Notes: generated from the sequence alone by a model not told the origin. A stretch of DNA of 64,000 nucleotides from Crenobacter cavernae (GCF_003355495.1 NZ_CP031337.1:1617001-1681000); one strand, 5' to 3'. Shown: positions 9,171 to 17,962, counted from the first letter of the stretch. Numbers and translations are program-made.

Positions 9171-10568
9171 TTAAGCCGATTGACGCGAAGTCGCCAGCGT
9201 CGCTTCCTTGCCCTGGCGGTGGTAGCCGAGCAGGTAGTAGAGCCCCGCCAGGAGCACCAGCCAGCCCGGGCCGATCAGCAGCGCGATGCGCGTGTCCGGG
9301 AAGTAGGCCATCAGGCCGACCACCAACACGAGGAAGGCCAGCGCGATGTACGAACCGTAAGGCCAGAACGGCATGCGGTATTCGAGCGCAGCCAGCTGCG
9401 CGGCGCTCAGCGAGCGGCGGAATTTCAGCTGCGACAACAGGATGATCGCCCAGGTCCAGATCGCGCCGAAGGTCGAGATCGCGGTCAGCCAGGTGAACAC
9501 CTCTTTCGGCGCCAGGTAGTTCAACAGTACGCCGCCCAAGAGCATGGCGACCGAGATCAGCACGGCGGCGTTCGGCACGCCGTTCTTGCCTACCTTGGCG
9601 AAGATCGGCAGCGCCTGGCCTTGCTGCGCGAGGTTGTACAGCATGCGGCCAGTACTGAAGATGCCGCTGTTGCACGACGACAGCGCGGCGGTCAGCACGA
9701 CGAAGTTGATGATGCCGGCGGCGGCCGGGATGCCCATCTTCTCGAAAGTCATCACGAACGGGCTGCCCTGGGTGCCGATCTCGTTCCACGGGTAGATAGC
9801 CATCACGACGAACAGCGCGCCGACGTAGAAGATCAGGATGCGCCAGAACACCGAGTCGACCGCGCGCGCGAGCGTTTTCTTCGGGTTCTTCGCCTCGCCG
9901 GCGGTCAGGCCGATCATCTCGACGCCCAGATACGCGAACATCACCATCTGCATCGACATCAGGATGCCCTGCACGCCGTTCGGCATGAAGCCGCCGTGCG
10001 ACCACAGGTTGGCGATGCCGGTGGCGATGCCGCCGTTGCCGAGGCCGAAGAAGATCATGCCTGTGCTGGAGACGATCATCAGCACGATGGTGACGATCTT
10101 GATCAGCGCGAACCAGAACTCGAATTCTCCATACGCTTTCACCGCGATGAAGTTGATCGAGCCCATGATCACCAGCGCCGACAGCGCCCAGATCCACGCC
10201 GGCATGTCCGGGTACCACACGCCCATGTAGACGCCGACCGCGGTGATCTCGGCCATGCAGGTGACGATCCACAGGAACCAGTAGTTCCAGCCGGTCAGGT
10301 AGCCCGACAGCGGGCCGAGGTAGTCCTGTGCGTAGCGGCTGAACGAGCCGGCGACTGGATTGTGGATCGCCATTTCGCCGAGCGCGCGCATGATGAGGAA
10401 GATGGCGAAGCCGCCGAGTGCGTACGAGACCATGATCGCCGGGCCGGCCATCTTGATCGCGGTCGCCGAGCCGAGGAACAGGCCGACGCCGATCGCGGCG
10501 CCGAGCGCCATCAGGTTGATGTGCCTCTCCTCGAGGCCGCGGTGCAAGGTGTCTTGCGTATCCTGCAT
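9171..10568 (-). CDS. proY: ProY-type amino-acid permease (APC family)
   Basis: 465-aa inner-membrane amino-acid:proton symporter with about 12 hydrophobic segments. From memory it resembles E. coli ProY along its length: GLEERHINLMALGAAIG at the N-terminus, IMRALGEMAIHNPVAGSFSR in the first repeat, MQMVMFAYLGVEMIGLTAGE in the middle and FYVGALFVVMAIYPWN after it. Proline specificity is inferred from this likeness; related AroP/CycA/LysP permeases share much of the pattern. It is monocistronic, reads toward gltD, and is followed by a strong terminator. The long AT-rich upstream gap probably carries its promoter. Confidence 0.85.
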   Translation of the reverse strand: MQDTQDTLHRGLEERHINLMALGAAIGVGLFLGSATAIKMAGPAIMVSYALGGFAIFLIMRALGEMAIHNPVAGSFSRYAQDYLGPLSGYLTGWNYWFLWIVTCMAEITAVGVYMGVWYPDMPAWIWALSALVIMGSINFIAVKAYGEFEFWFALIKIVTIVLMIVSSTGMIFFGLGNGGIATGIANLWSHGGFMPNGVQGILMSMQMVMFAYLGVEMIGLTAGEAKNPKKTLARAVDSVFWRILIFYVGALFVVMAIYPWNEIGTQGSPFVMTFEKMGIPAAAGIINFVVLTAALSSCNSGIFSTGRMLYNLAQQGQALPIFAKVGKNGVPNAAVLISVAMLLGGVLLNYLAPKEVFTWLTAISTFGAIWTWAIILLSQLKFRRSLSAAQLAALEYRMPFWPYGSYIALAFLVLVVGLMAYFPDTRIALLIGPGWLVLLAGLYYLLGYHRQGKEATLATSRQSA

Positions 10569-10906
10569 TAGGTTTCTCCTCTATTGCAGTGAAGGGCGTC
10601 CGGGCCGGTCGGGCCGCGGCGCCGCTTTTTTAAAGACAGCACGGTTTGGCTGCTTGGACTTTGACTCGCCTTGCCGGGGTGACCGGAGGGCCGAGCCTTA
10701 CCGCCCGCGAAAAGCGGGGCAGGAAAACGCCTTAGTATAAGAAGTCAACACCTTGCGATTTCACCATATCAAATTTTATAAATAGTGATTTTTACTAATT
10801 TTTTGGCATTACGTAGAAAAATAACGAAATCGTGAAAGGGCGGCGCGCGGCATGAAAAAACCCGCGCCGTGGCGGGCGCGGGTTGGCTGGGTTGGGCTCG
10901 GGCCGA
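10569..10906. promoter_or_regulatory. Intergenic region with the permease promoter zone
   Basis: 338 bp between the permease and the first yceI, both on the minus strand. Positions about 10735-10840 are strikingly AT-rich and suit a promoter with upstream elements for the permease. TATACT on the minus strand (10734-10739) is a possible -10, without a convincing -35. The yceI terminator occupies 10855-10882. No open reading frame or RNA gene is recognised. Confidence 0.4.
10855..10882 (-). terminator. Terminator of the yceI-1 transcript
   Basis: On the minus strand CCCGCGCC, a 6-nt loop and GGCGCGGG form an 8-bp stem followed by TTTTTT (plus-strand A-run 10855-10860). It lies 25 bp past the yceI stop. 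Confidence 0.88.
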
Positions 10907-11479
10907 TCAGCTGGCCTTGATCGCCTCGAGCGCGATGTTGAGCTTCACCTCGTCGGCGATGCCCGGCAGACCGTAGGCCATGCCGAAGTCGCTGCGTTTG
11001 ATGCTGGTGGTCGCGTTCACGCCGTACGCCTCCTTCTTCAGCATCGGGTGCTCTTTCTTGGCGAAGCGGGTCACGGTCAGGGTGACCGGCTTGGTGACGC
11101 CCAGCAGCGTCAGCTTGCCCTTCACCTCGGCCAGCTTGTCGCCGTCGTATTTCAGTTCGGTCGACTTGAACGTCAGCGTCGGGTACTTGGCGACGTTGAA
11201 GAAGTCGGCGCCCTTCAGGTGCTCGTCGCGCTTGGCGAAGTAGGTGTTAAGCGAAGCGGCGTCGATGGTGACGTCGACCGCGCCCTTCTTGGCGGCTTCG
11301 TCGAGACTGACCGTGCCGTTCACCTTGGTGAACATGCCGTTCTGGACCGACAGGCCCAGGTGGTTCAGCTCGTAGCCGGCGTAGGTGTGGGTCGGGTCGA
11401 TCGCGTAGGTGGCCGGTGCGGCGAGTGCGAAGGCCGAGGCCGACGCGAACACGGCGGCGAGGACGGTGCGTTTCATCAT
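10907..11479 (-). CDS. yceI: YceI family periplasmic lipid-binding protein (copy 1)
   Basis: 190-aa protein with an N-terminal signal peptide (KRTVLAAVFASASAFALAAP) and a single YceI lipocalin-like beta-barrel that in other bacteria binds polyisoprenoid lipids in the periplasm. Family features are the opening YAIDPTHTYAGYELNHLGLS, the central FFNVAKYPTLTFKST and a terminal hydrophobic strand. Either of two adjacent ATG codons could start it; AGGAGC lies 6-9 nt upstream. It follows a second YceI gene and cytochrome b561 on the same strand, so the four genes from marR onward look like one transcription unit. The ligand is not predictable. Confidence 0.92.
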   Translation of the reverse strand: MMKRTVLAAVFASASAFALAAPATYAIDPTHTYAGYELNHLGLSVQNGMFTKVNGTVSLDEAAKKGAVDVTIDAASLNTYFAKRDEHLKGADFFNVAKYPTLTFKSTELKYDGDKLAEVKGKLTLLGVTKPVTLTVTRFAKKEHPMLKKEAYGVNATTSIKRSDFGMAYGLPGIADEVKLNIALEAIKAS

Positions 11480-11524
11480 GATTCAGCTCCTGGATAGAGG
11501 GCGGTTGAACTGCGCTGGGGGAAA

Positions 11525-12076
11525 CTACGCGGCGCGCTTGAGCGCGACGCGGAACTTGATCTCTACCTTGTCGTCGACGGTGCCGGTGTCCGACCACTCG
11601 CCGTCGCCGACCTTGAACGCGAGGCGCGACACCGGCAGCACGCCGTCGACGACGGTCACGCCGCCGGCCTCGCGCGCGGTGAACGGCGCCGACACGTCGC
11701 GCGTCACGCCCTTCATCGTCAGCTTGCCGTTGACCTGGTAGCGGCCGTTGCCGAGCGACTTCATGCCGCTCGACACGAAGCGCGCGGTCGGGTACTGCGC
11801 GGCGTTGAACCAGTCCTTCTTCTTCGCCTCGGCGACCGCGTCGGCGGTCGGCAGGCTGATGCTGGCGGTCTGGATGGTGAAGTCGGCCTTGCCGGCTTCC
11901 GGCTTCTTCGCGTCGAAGTCGACGTTGGCCGAGAACTTGGTGAAGGCGCCGTCGATCGGCACGTTCAGCTGCTTCATCGTGAAGACGATGCGGCTTTGCG
12001 CGAGGTCCACCGGCTGGGCGAAGGACAGCGGCGCGACGAGAAGGACGGTACCGGCGATCAGGGTCAGTTTGTTCAT
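11525..12076 (-). CDS. YceI family periplasmic protein (copy 2)
   Basis: 183-aa paralogue of the neighbouring YceI protein. It has its own signal peptide (NKLTLIAGTVLLVAPLSFAQ) and a YceI domain (DLAQSRIVFTMKQLNVPIDG, then WFNAAQYPTARFVSSGMKSL). The two copies are clearly diverged, so this is an old duplication or a two-component pairing and not a recent tandem copy. It lies between yceI-1 and the cytochrome b561 gene, a frequent association in proteobacteria. That hints the barrel carries an isoprenoid or quinone-like ligand; the ligand is inference. Confidence 0.9.
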   Translation of the reverse strand: MNKLTLIAGTVLLVAPLSFAQPVDLAQSRIVFTMKQLNVPIDGAFTKFSANVDFDAKKPEAGKADFTIQTASISLPTADAVAEAKKKDWFNAAQYPTARFVSSGMKSLGNGRYQVNGKLTMKGVTRDVSAPFTAREAGGVTVVDGVLPVSRLAFKVGDGEWSDTGTVDDKVEIKFRVALKRAA

Positions 12077-12129
12077 GCTTGCCTCGGTTGCGGATGGGTA
12101 GCCGACCCGGCACGGCCGGGCCGCGGGAT

Positions 12130-12672
12130 TCAGGAGCGGCGCAGGCTCATGCGCGCCAAGAGCCCGTCGCGGTCGACGAGCTGGTGCTTGAGCGCGGCCA
12201 GCACATGGCCTGCCACGGCGGCGGCGAGTATCCAGTTAAGCAGCACATGCACCTCGCGCAGCGCGTCGCCGAGTTCCTTGTTCTTGGCGACGAGGTCCGG
12301 CAGCGCGACGAGCTTCAGGTACACCACCGGGAAGCCGTAGGCCGAACTCATCAGCCAGCCGGTGAGCGGCACGGCGAGCATCAGCGCATAGAGCGCGGCG
12401 TGGCCGAGCTTCGCCAGCGCCTTGGTGTGCGAACTCATGCTCTCAGGCAGCGCCGGCGCGGACAACAGCGCGCGCAGCAAGAGGCGTAGCGCCAAGAGGC
12501 CCAAGACGGTGACGCCCAGCCACTTGTGCCAGCCTATCCACTTGAACTTGGTCGGCGACAGCGGCATGTCGGCCACCGTCAGGCCGAGAAAGAAGGCGGA
12601 GATGATCAACAGCGCCATCAGCCAGTGCAGGACGATGGTCGGCGCCGGATGGCGGGCGGACGAGGCGGTCAT
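12130..12672 (-). CDS. Cytochrome b561 family membrane protein
   Basis: 180-aa four-helix inner-membrane cytochrome b561. Candidate haem-ligand histidines appear in PTIVLHWLMALL, WIGWHKWLGVTV, LAKLGHAALYAL and REVHVLLNWILA, one per predicted helix, as expected for two b-haems. The family oxidises quinol or passes electrons to periplasmic acceptors. Its start overlaps the stop of the upstream MarR regulator by 4 bp, which indicates translational coupling. It lies directly upstream of two YceI proteins, the usual partner. The electron acceptor is unknown. Confidence 0.9.
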   Translation of the reverse strand: MTASSARHPAPTIVLHWLMALLIISAFFLGLTVADMPLSPTKFKWIGWHKWLGVTVLGLLALRLLLRALLSAPALPESMSSHTKALAKLGHAALYALMLAVPLTGWLMSSAYGFPVVYLKLVALPDLVAKNKELGDALREVHVLLNWILAAAVAGHVLAALKHQLVDRDGLLARMSLRRS

Positions 12673-13127
12673 GGTTTGTAGTTCTCCATCGCGAGGCCGA
12701 TCGTGCGCCTCAGCTTGGCAAGTTCGGCGCAGATGCGCGAAAAATCGTCGTTGTCGAGCCCGGCGAAGGCCTGGCGCATATGCGCCAAGTGCGCCGGGAA
12801 AATCTGGTCGAACAGCGCCTGGCCCGTGTCGGTCAGCGCGATGAACACGCTGCGCCGGTCTTCTTCCCGCGCGGTGCGGCTCACCAGGCCCTTGTCGAGC
12901 AGGCGGTCGATCACGCCGGTCAGCGTGCCCTTGGTGATCAGCGTCTGTTCCGAGAGTTCCTTACACGTCATGCCCGGCGTGTTGCCGAGCGTCGCGAGCA
13001 CGTCGAACTGCGGCGGGGTCAGCCCCAGTTCGCGGATGTGTGCGTTCGAGAAGGTTTCGAACGCCTGGTAGGTGCGAACGAGTTCGCGAATCACCGGCAG
13101 GAACGGCTCCCGAGTTGCAGTAGGCAT
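12669..13127 (-). CDS. MarR family transcriptional regulator
   Basis: 152-aa winged-helix repressor. The fold is recognisable: LGLTPPQFDVLATLGNTPGM (helices 2-3), the recognition region LSEQTLITKGTLTGVIDRLL, and the wing VSRTAREEDRRSVFIALTDT. The start at 13127 (MPTATREP) is preferred because GGAG lies 7 nt before it. An upstream ATG at 13148 has no ribosome-binding site and would place the palindromic operator almost on the start codon. It is the first gene of the marR-cytochrome b561-yceI-yceI unit, so autoregulation through the 18-bp palindrome at 13156-13173 is likely. The inducer is unknown. Confidence 0.93.
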   Translation of the reverse strand: MPTATREPFLPVIRELVRTYQAFETFSNAHIRELGLTPPQFDVLATLGNTPGMTCKELSEQTLITKGTLTGVIDRLLDKGLVSRTAREEDRRSVFIALTDTGQALFDQIFPAHLAHMRQAFAGLDNDDFSRICAELAKLRRTIGLAMENYKP

Positions 13128-13155
13128 ACGCGGCTCCAAAAAGTTCACACCATGA

Positions 13156-13173
13156 TAGTTCTAATTAGAACTA
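13156..13173. promoter_or_regulatory. Perfect 18-bp palindrome, probable MarR operator
   Basis: TAGTTCTAATTAGAACTA is a flawless inverted repeat 29 bp upstream of the preferred marR start, in locally AT-rich DNA. Position, size and symmetry match MarR-dimer operators. Binding is inferred. Confidence 0.75.
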
Positions 13174-13243
13174 AATGGCAAGACTGCTACGTGCTATCTA
13201 AATACGGCTTTGTTAAATCCTGTTAAGCGGCGTCATGCAACTG

Positions 13244-13274
13244 TTGTGCCGATGCCGCAGCCGCTCGTTATAAT
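13244..13274 (+). promoter_or_regulatory. Candidate sigma-70 promoter for zipA
   Basis: A consensus -10 TATAAT (13269-13274) lies 32 bp upstream of the zipA start, with TTGTGC (13244-13249) as a -35 at a rather long 19-bp spacing. Confidence 0.5.
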
Positions 13275-13305
13275 AACGAACACAAAATTTCGGGCGCAGA
13301 GTGTA

Positions 13306-14469
13306 ATGAGCGAATTGCAGATCGGATTGCTGGTACTGGGGGTGGCGGTGATCGCCCTGGTATACGGCTTCAACGTGTTCCAGGAATGGCGTTTCCGCAA
13401 GAAGACGCGCCAGTCCTTCGCGCGCTCGCACCCCGACGTGCTGCTCGACGTGCCCAAGAACAATGTGCGCGACGGCGTGAAGGCCGACCGGCTCGAGCCG
13501 GTGCTGGTGCGCGACGCGCCGGAACTGGATGACGACGAGCCGCTGCCCAGCCTCGACGACGAGCCGGCCCCCGCACGCCACGAACCGGTCACGCTGACGT
13601 TGCCGCCTGAAGAGGAAGATGACATTGCAGAAGGCAGGGACTTCGACAACGCCGACCACCAGGCGCTGGTGGTGTCGCTGCTCGATCCGTCGCTCGACTT
13701 TATCGCCGAGGTCGCTTTCGCCGAGCCGCACGAACTGGCCACGCTGCCGCGTTTCAACGTCGCCAAGCGCGTACAGATCATCGGTCGCACCGAAAAGGGC
13801 TTGTGGAAGCCGGCCGAGGCGCTGCCGGGCCAGCGCTACAAGCAGCTGAACATCGCGCTGCAGCAGGTCGACCGCGGCGGTGCGGTCACCGAACAGGAGC
13901 TCGACAGCTTCTGCCAGCAGGTCGCCCGCTTCGCCGACGAGCACGATGCGGCGGTCAAGCTGCCGCACCGCCAGCAGAAGATCGTCGCCGCGCGCGAACT
14001 CGACCGCTTCTGCGCCGACGTCGACGTGCTGGTCGGCATCAACGTCGTGCCGCATTCGCCGCTCGAGGGCACGCGGCTCAGGAGCTTCGCCGAGTCCGCC
14101 GGTTTCACGCTCGAACCCGACGGCGCCTTCCATTACCTGGCCGACTCGGGCAACACGCTGTACTCGCTGGTGTCGGCCGACCAGGTGCCGTTCAGCCTGC
14201 ACACGCTGCTCGACCGCCAGTTCCCGGCGTTCACGCTGTTGTTCGACGTGCCGCGCGTCGCCGGCGGCGTCGAGGTATTCGACCGCGCGGTCGAGTTCGC
14301 CAAGCGGATGGCGGTCGAGTTCGACGCCGAGCTGGTCGACGACAACCGCCGCGTGCTGTCCGACGCCGGCCTTGCGCGCATCCGCGACCAGCTGGTGCAC
14401 ATCTACGGCAGCATGGACGACCGCGGCATCGCGCCGGGCAGCGTCGCCGCCTTGCGCCTGTTCGCCTGA
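13306..14469 (+). CDS. zipA: Cell division protein ZipA-like
   Basis: 387-aa protein with the ZipA layout. It has a single N-terminal transmembrane segment (ELQIGLLVLGVAVIALVYGF), a short basic stretch (RFRKKTRQ), an acidic Pro-rich linker to about residue 115, and a C-terminal globular domain that in ZipA binds the FtsZ tail. The start at 13306 (MSELQIGL) puts the membrane segment right at the N-terminus; the frame remains open upstream to 13210 but that extension looks non-coding. It lies immediately upstream of ligA, a frequent gene order in gamma- and betaproteobacteria and supporting evidence. The domain itself is weakly conserved. Confidence 0.82.
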   Translation: MSELQIGLLVLGVAVIALVYGFNVFQEWRFRKKTRQSFARSHPDVLLDVPKNNVRDGVKADRLEPVLVRDAPELDDDEPLPSLDDEPAPARHEPVTLTLPPEEEDDIAEGRDFDNADHQALVVSLLDPSLDFIAEVAFAEPHELATLPRFNVAKRVQIIGRTEKGLWKPAEALPGQRYKQLNIALQQVDRGGAVTEQELDSFCQQVARFADEHDAAVKLPHRQQKIVAARELDRFCADVDVLVGINVVPHSPLEGTRLRSFAESAGFTLEPDGAFHYLADSGNTLYSLVSADQVPFSLHTLLDRQFPAFTLLFDVPRVAGGVEVFDRAVEFAKRMAVEFDAELVDDNRRVLSDAGLARIRDQLVHIYGSMDDRGIAPGSVAALRLFA

Positions 14470-14586
14470 CCCGCTCTGCGTTTCCCCGAGGCCGGCTTGA
14501 TGCCGGCCTTGTCGCGTCCGGCTCCTCGGTCCCCGACCCAGCCCGCGTTACAATGGCGGACCGCCTCTCCTAGCCAAAGAATGACC

Positions 14587-17010
14587 ATGTCCCAAGCGCT
14601 TGCCGACCGCGCGGCCGAGCTGACCGCCTTGCTCGAACGCTACAACCACGAGTACTACGTGAACGACGCGCCGAGCGTGCCCGACGCCGAATACGACCGC
14701 GTGTTCCGCGAGTTGGCCGAGCTCGAGGCCGCGCACCCCGAACTCAGGTCGCCCGACTCGCCGACGCAGCGCGTCGGCGGCGCGCCGGTGCCGGCGTTCG
14801 AGCCGGTGGTGCACACGGTGCCGATGCTGTCGCTGTCCAACGCGTTTTCAGACCTCGACGCCGACGACTTCGCCTTGCGTCACGCCGAGCTGATCGCCTT
14901 CGACGAACGCGTCAGGAAGGGGCTCGGCCAAGCCTTGGTCGAGTACGCGTGCGAGCCGAAGTTCGACGGGCTGGCGGTCAGCATGAGCTATATCGACGGC
15001 GTGCTGGTGCAGGGTGCGACGCGCGGCGACGGCGCGACCGGAGAGAACGTCACCGAGAACATCAGGACCATCCGCAGCATTCCGCTGAAGCTGACGACGC
15101 CCCATCCGCCGGCGCTGCTCGAGGTACGCGGCGAGGTGCTGATGCTGAAGAAGGACTTCGAAGCGCTCAACGCCGACCAGCTCGCGCGCGGCGACAAGCC
15201 CTTCGCCAACCCGCGCAACGCGGCGGCCGGCAGCCTGAGGCAGCTCGACTCGAAGATCACCGCGCGCCGCCGCCTGTCCTTCTTCGCCTACGGCGTCGCA
15301 CGCGTTGAAGGCGTGGATGCGCCCGACACGCACGAAGACGAGATGGCATGGCTGGCCGAGCTCGGCATCCCGCGCGTCGGCGACGGGCTCGCGGCGGTGG
15401 TCGAGGGCGCCGAAGGCATGGCGAAATACTATGAAACGGTGCTCGCGCGCCGCGCCGCGCTGCCGTTCGACATCGACGGCGTCGTCTACAAGGTCAACAA
15501 GAAGCGAGAGCAGGATGCGCTCGGCTTCGTGTCGCGTGCGCCGCGTTTCGCGATCGCGCATAAATACCCGGCCGAGGAGGCGCTGACCGTCGTCGAGACG
15601 ATCGACGTGCAGGTCGGCCGCACCGGCGCGATCACGCCGGTCGCGCGGCTCAAACCGGTGTTCGTCGGCGGCGTGACCGTCACCAACGCGACGCTGCACA
15701 ACGAGGACGAGGTGCGGCGCAAGGACGTGCGCGTCGGCGACACCGTCGTCGTGCGCCGCGCCGGCGACGTGATCCCCGAGGTGGTCAGCGTCGTGCTCGA
15801 GCGCCGTCCGACGCAGCCGTCCGACGACGGCGACCTGTTCAGCGAGTCGAGCGTCCCGCTCTACCGCCCGTACGAACTGCCGAAGACCTGCCCGGTGTGC
15901 GGCAGCCACGTCGTGCGCGAAGAGGGTGAGGCGATCGCGCGCTGCTCGGGCGGCCTCGCGTGCAAGGCGCAGCGCACGCAGGCGATCCTGCACTTCGCCG
16001 GTCGCCGCATGATGGACATCGAGGGCCTCGGCGACCGTTACGTCGAGAACCTGGTCGAGTTCGGCTACGTGAACGGCGTCGCCGACCTGTACAGGCTGAC
16101 GCTCGACAAGCTCTTGGAAATGAAGCGCAGAGCCGACGAGCGCGACGGCGTGATCACCGAGACGGTGAAGGCCGGCAAGATCGCGACCTTGTGGGCGGAG
16201 AACCTGCTCGACGGCATCGCCGCGAGCAAGACGCCGCCACTCTCGCGGCTGCTGTTCGCGCTTGGCATCCGCCACGTCGGCGAGTCGACAGCGAAGACGC
16301 TGGCCGACTGGCTCGGCCAACTTGCCATTGTCCGCCGCGCGCCGGCCGCCCTGCTCGCCGCCTTGCCCGACATTGGCGGCATCGTCGCCGATGCGATCGC
16401 CGACTTCTTTTCCGAACCCAACAACGAGAAAGCGCTTACTGCCTTGCTCGATGAAGGCGTCGCCCCGAGCGACGAACGCCCGCCGCGCGCCGACCTCGCC
16501 GCAAGGCTCGAGCCGGCGCTGCTGCTCGCGCGTCTCGGCATCCCGAAGCTGACCGAGACGCGCGCGCGGCAACTGGCCGAGCAGCAGCCCGACCTCGCCA
16601 CGTTGGCCGAGCTGCCGCGCCGCGCCGTGATCGAAATCAAGCTGCCGGCCGAGGTGGTCAACGCGCTCGCCGACTGGCTCGACGAAGGCGCGCACCGTGT
16701 GCAGCTGGCGGCACTGGCTGGCTTGCGCGAGGAGCTGCTGGCGAGGCTGCCGGCCGAGACGAGCTCGGCCAACTTGGTGTTCGCCGGCAAGACACTGGTG
16801 CTGACCGGCACCTTGCCGACGCTGACGCGCGACGAGGCGAAGGCGCTGATCGAGGCGGCAGGCGGCAAGGTCGCCGGCAGCGTGTCGAAGAAGACCGACT
16901 ACGTCGTTGCCGGCGAAGCGGCCGGCAGCAAGCTGGCCCGTGCCGAGGAACTCGGCGTCGCGGTGCTCGACGAGGCGGCGCTGATGGCGCTGCTGGAAGG
17001 CTCTCAATAA
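14587..17010 (+). CDS. ligA: NAD-dependent DNA ligase, long Neisseriales form
   Basis: 807-aa ligase that seals nicks using NAD+. The adenylation motif is CEPKFDGLAVS (catalytic Lys in KFDG). The zinc finger includes CPVCGSHVV and CSGGLACKAQ. HhH repeats follow, and a C-terminal BRCT domain (LVFAGKTLVLTGTLPTLT). E. coli LigA is 671 aa. The extra length here is mainly about 100 residues between the HhH region and BRCT (ALLDEGVAPSDERPPR onward), as in the long Neisseria enzymes. ATG 14587 and 14581 are both possible and neither has a strong ribosome-binding site. It carries five dispersed-motif copies (14713, 14923, 16312, 16603, 16764), the most in any gene here. Confidence 0.97.
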   Translation: MSQALADRAAELTALLERYNHEYYVNDAPSVPDAEYDRVFRELAELEAAHPELRSPDSPTQRVGGAPVPAFEPVVHTVPMLSLSNAFSDLDADDFALRHAELIAFDERVRKGLGQALVEYACEPKFDGLAVSMSYIDGVLVQGATRGDGATGENVTENIRTIRSIPLKLTTPHPPALLEVRGEVLMLKKDFEALNADQLARGDKPFANPRNAAAGSLRQLDSKITARRRLSFFAYGVARVEGVDAPDTHEDEMAWLAELGIPRVGDGLAAVVEGAEGMAKYYETVLARRAALPFDIDGVVYKVNKKREQDALGFVSRAPRFAIAHKYPAEEALTVVETIDVQVGRTGAITPVARLKPVFVGGVTVTNATLHNEDEVRRKDVRVGDTVVVRRAGDVIPEVVSVVLERRPTQPSDDGDLFSESSVPLYRPYELPKTCPVCGSHVVREEGEAIARCSGGLACKAQRTQAILHFAGRRMMDIEGLGDRYVENLVEFGYVNGVADLYRLTLDKLLEMKRRADERDGVITETVKAGKIATLWAENLLDGIAASKTPPLSRLLFALGIRHVGESTAKTLADWLGQLAIVRRAPAALLAALPDIGGIVADAIADFFSEPNNEKALTALLDEGVAPSDERPPRADLAARLEPALLLARLGIPKLTETRARQLAEQQPDLATLAELPRRAVIEIKLPAEVVNALADWLDEGAHRVQLAALAGLREELLARLPAETSSANLVFAGKTLVLTGTLPTLTRDEAKALIEAAGGKVAGSVSKKTDYVVAGEAAGSKLARAEELGVAVLDEAALMALLEGSQ

Positions 17011-17092
17011 CAATGACTTATTTTGCCAACAGGCTGGAGGCGGGCGGGCAAACCCACTACAATCCGCCCCGACCTCTTCGAAGGAAGCGAAC

Positions 17093-17962
17093 ATGAAAAA
17101 GATCACCAAGGCCGTGTTCCCGGTCGCCGGCCTCGGCACGCGGTTCCTGCCGGCCACCAAGGCGAGCCCGAAGGAGATGCTGCCGGTCGTCGACAAGCCG
17201 CTGATCCAGTACGCGGTCGAAGAGGCGATCGCCGCCGGCATGACCGAGCTGATCTTCATCACCGGCCGCAACAAGCGCTCGATCGAGGACCATTTCGACA
17301 AGGCGTACGAGCTCGAGACCGAGCTCGAGTACAAGAACAAGCAGAAGCTGCTCGAGATCGTGCAGGACATCCTGCCGCCGTCGGTGACCTGCATCTACAT
17401 CCGCCAGGCCGAGGCGCTCGGCCTCGGCCACGCGGTACTGTGCGCGAAGCCGGTGGTCGGCGACGAGCCGTTCGCGGTCATCCTCGCCGACGACCTGATC
17501 GACGGCGAGCCGGGCGCGATGGAGCAGATGGTCGGCCTTTACGAGGCGACCGGCGCGTCGGTACTCGGCGTCGAGACCGTCGCGCGCGAGGAGACCGGTT
17601 CCTACGGCATCGTCGAAATTACCGATGCGCCGCAGGGCCGTCATCGGGTCACCAGCATCGTAGAGAAGCCGCACCCGGACGTCGCGCCGTCGACGCTGGC
17701 CGTCGTCGGCCGCTACATCCTGTCGCCGCGCATCTTTGACAAGCTGTCGACCACCGGCGCCGGCGCCGGTGGCGAGATCCAGCTGACCGACGCGATCGCC
17801 GCGCTGTTGAAGCAAGAAACGGTGCTCGCGCTGCCGTTCGAAGGCGTGCGCTACGACTGCGGCTCCAAGCTCGGCTATCTGAAGGCGACCGTCGCCTACG
17901 GCCGCAAGCATCCCGAGGTCGGCCGCGACTTCGCCGCCTATCTCGAACAGTTGAAGAATTAA
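17093..17962 (+). CDS. galU: UTP--glucose-1-phosphate uridylyltransferase
   Basis: 289-aa nucleotidyltransferase that makes UDP-glucose for LPS, capsule and envelope sugars. The nucleotide-binding motif AGLGTRFLPATKASPKEMLP is intact at residues about 11-30. VILADDLIDG carries the metal-binding acidic residues, and VEKPHPDVAPSTLAVVGRYI follows the family pattern. Length is standard for bacterial GalU. It starts 82 bp after ligA with GAAGGAAGCG upstream of the ATG and may share its transcript. hpt follows after 59 bp. Confidence 0.97.
   Translation: MKKITKAVFPVAGLGTRFLPATKASPKEMLPVVDKPLIQYAVEEAIAAGMTELIFITGRNKRSIEDHFDKAYELETELEYKNKQKLLEIVQDILPPSVTCIYIRQAEALGLGHAVLCAKPVVGDEPFAVILADDLIDGEPGAMEQMVGLYEATGASVLGVETVAREETGSYGIVEITDAPQGRHRVTSIVEKPHPDVAPSTLAVVGRYILSPRIFDKLSTTGAGAGGEIQLTDAIAALLKQETVLALPFEGVRYDCGSKLGYLKATVAYGRKHPEVGRDFAAYLEQLKN

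Noticed and set aside
7468..10272. 934-codon open frame opposite gltD and overlapping the permease
   Set aside because: Runs antisense through gltD and out of frame through the permease; Arg/His-rich without motifs.
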